Assembly (NCBI RefSeq): GCF_018320785.1
Contig: NC_054885.1
Span: 5,096,921 to 5,160,920, forward strand
DNA: 64,000 nucleotides
DNA from: Cheilinus undulatus
Taxonomy: Eukaryota > Chordata > Actinopteri > Labriformes > Labridae
Direction of reading: 5' to 3'
Part shown: in pieces, positions 59,801 through 64,000 of the stretch
How positions within the stretch are numbered: position 1 is the stretch's first letter
Layout of the letters: each line of letters opens with the position of its first letter
Notes under the pieces: generated by a model
Databases searched by the model: none
Seen by the model: the letters and a program-made list of their open reading frames with translations, nothing else
Told to the model about the DNA's origin: nothing
Translations under genes and position numbers: made by a program

Positions 59801-62800
59801 CAGAGGAAAGGAGATAAGATGAAATCTTCTGAAAACAACCTAAACTTACTCCTTTCATGGGATAATGGATCACAAGAATGTTTTTCTCTATCCTCTCACT
59901 TCTTCTGAATATCAAAGGCTTTTGCCGTATTTTGTCATTCCAGGCACGCATTCACGACCCACTCGAAACAGCTTCATGGCCCACTTTAGGATCCCAAGTC
60001 TGACCCACCAGTTTAAAACCAATGGTCCATGTGCATGTGGTGTGGTCCAGAATAAATCCCCTGCCTTGGAGACTGTCAGTCTACCGGTGTATGTGGTGTG
60101 TCAGGATGTACTAAGGTTGTCCTAATGATCAGAACTTCAAAACCAAAAAGTAGAATACAGAAATCAATTTCTGTCAAAAGACAGACGATTTAACTCCTGT
60201 TCTTTGAATAAATTTTTAAGGTTACCAACATTATTCTTCTTTGTAGACAGTCGGCAGGAGTTTGCCTGAGTTTTCTTATAATTTCAAACAAGAAATAAAC
60301 CAATAATGGCCTCTTAGGACTTTTATTTTTGCCCTGATCTTGAATCCGGTATTGTTATAGTTATCTATCATGAGGGGTGTGGGCACTGGTAGGCTTTTAG
60401 AGTGTTGCAGAGAAGCCTGATGCAAGTTTCATCCTGTCTTGCTGCAAATCTTCGGTCTAAACTGGACTTAGAATGTGTTGTGATGTGGATGTGCACAATC
60501 CCTAAGTGATGCAATGACATCTTATGTTGCTTGAAGATTTTCCACCGACAGCTTGGCTTATAGAATTTGTTCATCATGTGAAGACATTAATGTTGACATT
60601 CATCTAGGGCTGTCAAGATTGATCAATCTTATCACGATTAATAAACATGCCTTATTGTCCCTTTTGGCACACTTTGGTTAATCTACGTCAGCGTCTCCCT
60701 GCAGCCACAGTGATGTAAAATAAATCCACTATTGTTCCTTAACGTTTTATTTCACCTTAAAAACTCACAGACAGCTCAGGGGACAAGACAGAAGTCATCT
60801 AAACCTTTTTAAAATTCTCTTATTTCATTTTTAATCCTTTAAAAGTTCTTTTTTATATGGTGAAGTCCATGTAATAATCTTCTGCTGCCTCTAAAAGCAG
60901 GTCTGTATCCAAACAGGAAGTCAGGATCCCAGAAAATCCAAAATGACACAAAAACAATTCAAAATGAAAGTTATAAGATTCAATAAAAGGGGTGTGATTA
61001 TTTACAATTCATGGCAGAAATTCTGAGATTAAAATTCTTAATCTTTTTACAGCCCTACATTTATCTCAATGTTACCATCTAAATCAAGGCTGGGCAACTG
61101 GCGGTCTGGGGGCCACATGAGGCCCTCAACTTCCCGCAAATTGGCTCCAAGTCTTAATGGTGTATGTTTGGTTGTTTGCAATAAATTAGCTGAAATAACT
61201 GGCTTTAACTGTCTCTGTAAAGCACTGATCATCAACTGGTGGCCCGGGGGCCACGTCAGGCCCCCCAAAGCTTCCTGTCCGGCTCCCGAAAGATCGTAAA
61301 ATTCAGAAAAGGAGGAAAAGAAGATTTTAAGAGTATCTTCTGGCTTTAAATGTCTGCAGCTGTCAAATCCATCCCACAAAAAATAACATTGAAATAGTTT
61401 TAGAATGACTTAACATTTTTATCTGTTTTTTTCAGAGATTTACTGTCATTATTAGTAGGTATTTTAAAAAAAGGTTAAGGTTGGCAGAAGCGCTGCAAAA
61501 ATGACGAGATAAAGTGGTGAAAAGAGGTTAAATGTGGCAAATACTGGTAAAAGAGGCAACAAGGCACAACAGGTATCAAAAATTGGTTACAAATGACAAA
61601 AAAGTAGTGCAAGAAAGTAAAGAAAAGAGGTTAAAAAGTGGAAAAATTGATAAAAGAGTGGCACAAAGGGATAAAACATGCAGGAAAAGTGTTTTAAAGG
61701 GGGTTAAAATCTTTCAAAAAGTTGTGTTAAAGAGGCAACAAGGGGCAAAAGTATCAACAATGGGTTAAAAGTGGGAAAAATTGGTTTAAAGTTGCAAAAA
61801 TTGTTGAAAAAATGTAATGAAAAGGGGTTGAAATGTGACAAAAACAGAAGAAAAGTGGCAAAAATTGATGAGTGTCACAAAGGGGATAAAACTTGCATGA
61901 AAAGTGGTTAAAATGGGGTTAAAATCTTTCAAAAATTGTGTTAAAGAGGCAAAAAGTATCAAAAAAGGGTTAGAAATGTCAAAAATTGGTTATTATTGGT
62001 GCTAAATGACAACTGGAGAGGGCCCATTCTCTGTGATTTTCAGGGGTCTGCCCTATTCTGTTGTCAGGCCTTTCTCCTTGTGGCCTGCTGCGTTAAAGAT
62101 AATAGGGATAGATCTCACTGGTAATGCCTAAAATAATATAAAACATTTCTTTAATTTCTGTGTATTTGAAAGTCCGGCACCCAGAGTTTCTGTTGAGACT
62201 AAATCCGGCCCTGTATGTACTCGATGACCCCTGCTCTAAAGCTTTAAATATGCATCACAAAATGCACTTTAAGAAAAAAATAAGGATGCAATTAAAATAT
62301 ATTAAGATAACAAGTATTATATTGTTCACTGCATTTAAAATGCCGCTTTAAATTGATTTAAATCTGTTTTTCTCATTTAATTACCAATTTCTAGTTGTAC
62401 TTGGGTCTATAAACATAATTGTTAGCATTAGAAATGCTCAATAAAGCAATATATTTTCTTTTTTATATTGATTTATTTGTAATTATGAAGGTAAAACTGA
62501 GAATATCTGACTATTTGTAGCAATTCGGCTCTTCAGCACCAACAATAAAATCAGTGCAGACCTCTTTGTTAAAAAAGTTGCCCATCCCTGATCTGAATAA
62601 TCCCAAAGAGTTCAGATTTATCAGCTAACTTGACTTAATTGATGAAAAAGTGGCCATAAGCGGAATTATAGAGACCTGAGGATGCAAGCCATTGTGCATG
62701 GCATCAAATCCTAACCGGAAATTGAAATTATACCAGGTGAGGCGGTGAGGATGCACAGCCCTAGTATTGTATCGACTTTTAAGAATGCGGTTTGGTGACA

Positions 62801-63305
62801 TCCCTAACAAACTCCTCTTTTCTTTTCCATCAGTCAATGAGAACACATGAGCAGTCAATAGTCCTGACAACAATGTGAGTCTAATTTAGGTCAGGAGGAT
62901 GTCGGTCACTCACCGTCCCTCCCAGCTAATAGCAGGATAAACAGACACAAAAACAGCCAATCAGATTCCACATCACATCAGCTAAGTCCCGCCTCTGCTT
63001 CATCATTGTTTAGCGGACATGTCACTCAAACCACAACCCTGTAGCTCCTCTCAGTCTTTAATTTAACTCGAATTTATTACGTTAATGAAACAACAACATC
63101 AAATACTACCCTTGTGCATCAACGAGCATTTAAAATAAGAACGTTGAGAAACATCGCGAGATAAAATGAGAGTCAGAGGCGTGATGACTCCGGTAAAGGC
63201 GACTGAAGCGTTAATTACAACAACGTAACGACTAATCCTGCTCTCTAGCTCACCGATCTTCTGTCCCACCGGCGTGCTGAACGGATTCCCCAGTAAAAAC
63301 TCCAT
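44890..63305 (-). CDS. tom1: Target of Myb1 membrane trafficking protein
   Basis: Fifteen exons on the minus strand: 63305-63254, 58078-57994, 57896-57818, 54737-54588, 54444-54310, 53541-53413, 51161-51045, 50860-50727, 50626-50584, 50486-50360, 50271-50208, 49734-49665, 47599-47537, 46867-46828, 44984-44890 (stop TAA). Total 1383 nt, 460 aa (human 492). TOM1 is an ESCRT-0-like adaptor for ubiquitinated cargo on early endosomes that binds Tollip and ubiquitin. A VHS domain spans about residues 1-155 ([65 protein letters not shown]). A GAT domain spans about 211-300. The C-terminal [20 protein letters not shown] matches TOM1, but the protein then ends without the DDxLFAL clathrin-binding tail known in mammals. 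Exon 8 has a TAGCAG tandem acceptor; the start given includes the extra Gln. TOM1L2 is less likely given the hmox1/mcm5 neighbourhood. Confidence 0.93.
45050..46236. mobile_element. hAT-type satellite-bearing MITE, copy D (expanded)
   Basis: It begins CAGCGTTACCCAACC and ends GTGTTTCACTG. Perfect 8-bp duplications ATTTAATA lie at 45042-45049 and 46237-46244. At 1187 bp it is almost twice the size of copies A-C because of an internal tandem array (about 45200-45760). It lies in the last tom1 intron, 66 bp from exon 15. Confidence 0.9.
45200..45760. repeat. 93-bp tandem array inside hAT copy D
   Basis: A unit starting GTGTCGAAAATGGGTGAAAA repeats with an exact 93-bp period (45391 and 45484) and with weaker copies on both sides, about five in all. 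Each unit contains AAATTGGTCAAAAAGCAGC and ACAATAAAATTAAGTTTAAG. Adjacent units are nearly identical in the middle, which points to recent expansion. Confidence 0.8.
46462..46673. mobile_element. mariner/Tc1-type MITE
   Basis: The left end TTATATGGACAAAAGTATTT and right end GAATACTTTTGTCCGTATAG form inverted repeats, which continue as AGCCACACC / GCTGTGGCT. The TATATGGACAAAAGTATT end is typical of fish Tc1/mariner MITEs. About 210 bp, in the last tom1 intron. Confidence 0.7.
48460..49610. repeat. CATC minisatellite with higher-order units
   Basis: About 1.15 kb dominated by CCATCCATCCAT. Six copies of a longer motif, CCATGCACACATCTACCTAT then AGATAAAGACATCCATC, begin near 48491, 48608, 48757, 48869, 48983 and 49103, with CATC runs of variable length between them (period about 112-149 bp). 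It lies in tom1 intron 12. Open frames such as [12 protein letters not shown] are products of the repeat and not genes. Confidence 0.9.
51451..52841 (+). mobile_element. Tc1-like element, near full length, inactive
   Basis: About 1.39 kb with inverted ends: TTTCCAAAAAAGTCGGGGCG on the left and GTGTCCCAACTTTTTTGGAA on the right. TA dinucleotides lie at both edges (51451-51452 and 52840-52841). The terminal repeats are long, about 200 bp each. Plus-strand frames retain pieces of the transposase ([20 protein letters not shown], then KMENCSVVT; later [13 protein letters not shown], corresponding to the WPACSPDL region), broken by many stops and shifts. It is the best-preserved copy of this family in the window and lies in tom1 intron 6. 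Confidence 0.85.
55951..56247. mobile_element. hAT-type MITE with GTTTCCCAACC ends
   Basis: Left CAGTGTTTCCCAACCATTTT, right CCAGGTTGGGAACCAATG (inverted). Flanking 8-mers ACCTAGGC (55943-55950) and CCCTAGGC (56248-56255) match at 7 of 8 positions. 297 bp, non-coding. Confidence 0.8.
57395..57640 (+). mobile_element. tRNA-derived SINE, diverged
   Basis: The plus strand has a head with GAGCTCGCTGCTCAATCAGT, a B-box-like AGGGTTCAAATCAAGC, then CATTCCCCACTCTCTCTC, GTCCTGTCTCTAAACTAAAG and GCACAAAAGCC. The order matches the SINE at 36668-36881, with more changes. No intact tRNA is present. Confidence 0.55.
58900..59515. mobile_element. hAT-like satellite-bearing element, left end lost
   Basis: The interior has repeated AAAAGTGGTTAAAATGG / GGCAAAAATGGGCATAAA units. 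The right end is GTGACCCCAAAGGGGGTCCT ... AAGGTTGAGGATCACTG at 59515. A matching CAGTGATC... left end is not seen, so it is probably truncated. Confidence 0.5.
59567..60024. mobile_element. Possible hAT-like element
   Basis: Left CAGTGATTCTCAACTGCTCC, right GACCCACCAGTTTAAAACCA + ATG; the ends are inverted relatives (CTCAACTG / CAGTTTAA). Flanking 8-mers ATTCATGG and GTCCATGT match only partly, so the boundaries are uncertain. Confidence 0.45.
60025..61084. other. tom1 intron 1, middle part
   Basis: AT-rich intronic sequence with no gene, RNA or repeat that I recognise. Confidence 0.35.
61085..62590. mobile_element. hAT-like element with GGGCAAC ends and internal array
   Basis: Left CAAGGCTGGGCAACTGGCGG, right AAAAAGTTGCCCATCCCTG (inverted). 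Flanking 8-mers ATCTAAAT (61077-61084) and ATCTGAAT (62591-62598) agree at 7 of 8. A second left-end-like motif ATCAACTGGTGGCCCGGGGG is at 61229-61248. The segment 61480-62000 holds tandem TTAAAATCTTTCAAAAA / GTTAAAGAGGCAACAAGG units. No transposase is recognisable. Confidence 0.7.
62599..63253. other. tom1 intron 1, promoter-proximal part
   Basis: No repeat family recognised. GCCAATCAG at 62957-62965 is a CCAAT motif within about 350 bp of exon 1 and may be an intronic regulatory site. Confidence 0.35.
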
Positions 63306-63480
63306 GATGAGGACGGAGAGGCCCCACAGAAGCGCCGACGTCCCCCAGCAGAGCCGTACGTATCCACGGATCCCGCAGGCTCCCGCACACCGCCGCTGCT
63401 CACACAAAGTGGGGCAACAGATGAGCTGCGTCACCCGTTAAAGGGAAAGCAGCCTGTAGACAGGGAGGAGGGAGGATGAG
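63306..63480 (-). promoter_or_regulatory. tom1 5' UTR / promoter region
   Basis: CpG- and GC-rich sequence directly upstream of the tom1 start codon, in contrast to the AT-rich surroundings. The exon 1 frame stays open upstream to another ATG at 63434. I chose 63305 because the protein then begins [14 protein letters not shown], matching TOM1 and TOM1L2 of other vertebrates. Confidence 0.5.
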
Positions 63481-63739
63481 GATGGTGCTCCACACACTGG
63501 TAATCAGAGGCTCTGCGCTCAGTTACACTACTCTGAGCTAAAACCTATAAATCAAGGATTTAAACGTCAGTATTATAGCCTACTGGAACAGGGCACCAAA
63601 AATAGAAGTCTCAGAGACCCAATATTAGGTAACTTAATGGTTTAAAACACTAAAAGAATGCTGAACCACTCCCTAACCTGTCACAATGCATGAATAAGTT
63701 GACACCAGCCATCATATTTTCTGTATGTCACTGTGGCAG

Positions 63740-64000
63740 ATTAACATGATTAAGTGCCCTTTAAGTTCGGCTTCAGTTGTCAAAATAGAAGTGCTTTTTG
63801 GTTCCATGTGAGTGGACAAAACTGGACTAAGAACCCTTTTTTGGTGCCCTCTAAATGGACCAAATTTCATCAAGTACCCTGTTTAGTGCCCTCTAAGTGG
63901 AGAATATTCACAAAGTGTACTCTTAAGTGACCTCTGAATGGACAATATTTGGCAGAGTGCCCTCTGTAGTGCCCTATAAATAAATATAATTTGACCAAGG
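63740..64000. repeat. AGTGCCCTCTAAGTGGAC tandem repeat, running off the window
   Basis: Five or so degenerate copies of AGTGCCCTCTAAGTGGACAA-type units, with spacing of roughly 45-65 bp, separated by ATATTTGACAAAGT-like linkers. The array continues past the right edge, so its full length is unknown. Confidence 0.65.

Noticed and set aside
63306-63434. Upstream in-frame ATG for tom1
   Set aside because: Starting at 63434 would add about 43 residues of Cys-rich sequence unlike TOM1; [14 protein letters not shown] at 63305 is the conserved start.

Overview
The window is nuclear DNA from a bony fish, probably a percomorph teleost. It holds six intron-rich, vertebrate-type protein-coding genes with GT-AG introns. 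The spacers and introns are full of teleost-style DNA transposons (Tc1/mariner and hAT), tRNA-derived SINE pieces, one LINE tail and several satellite-like arrays. I saw no bacterial operon, CRISPR array or rRNA, and no retrovirus-like element.

Gene layout: ankrd54 (minus, coding 6978 to 1141, 8 exons, 321 aa); foxred2 (minus, 15216 to 8791, 9 coding exons plus a leader exon near 17167, 675 aa); hmox1 (plus, 19646 to 23177, 5 exons, 272 aa); mcm5 (minus, 32908 to 25593, 16 exons, 735 aa); gcat (minus, 42853 to 34730, 9 exons, 427 aa); tom1 (minus, 63305 to 44890, 15 exons, 460 aa). Every reading frame was rebuilt exon by exon. Splice phases match throughout and each coding length is a multiple of three, so all six genes look intact. 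From memory their human counterparts lie on 22q12-q13, with TOM1, HMOX1 and MCM5 adjacent there.

The genes do not form one pathway. hmox1 breaks down haem; mcm5 is a subunit of the replicative helicase; gcat is a mitochondrial enzyme of threonine/glycine breakdown; tom1 is an endosomal sorting adaptor; foxred2 is an ER-lumenal flavoprotein tied to ER-associated degradation; ankrd54 is an ankyrin-repeat adaptor. Promoter sequence fits known control: hmox1 has TGACTCAG/TGACTCAGC (AP-1/Nrf2-type) sites and a TATA box, and mcm5 has several E2F-like TTTCGCG sites plus CCAAT boxes.

The most unusual material is in the repeats. (1) A hAT-type non-autonomous family has four copies in the window. All are flanked by 8-bp target duplications, and their interiors are satellite-like GTGAAAAGTGGCAAAA repeats; one copy has grown a 93-bp tandem array. 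(2) A fold-back Tc1-like element contains about 12 tandem copies of a roughly 70-bp segment that corresponds to the start of a Tc1 transposase. (3) TCATAATTTTGACTTT arrays occur at three loci. (4) A six-unit higher-order CATC array fills most of a tom1 intron.
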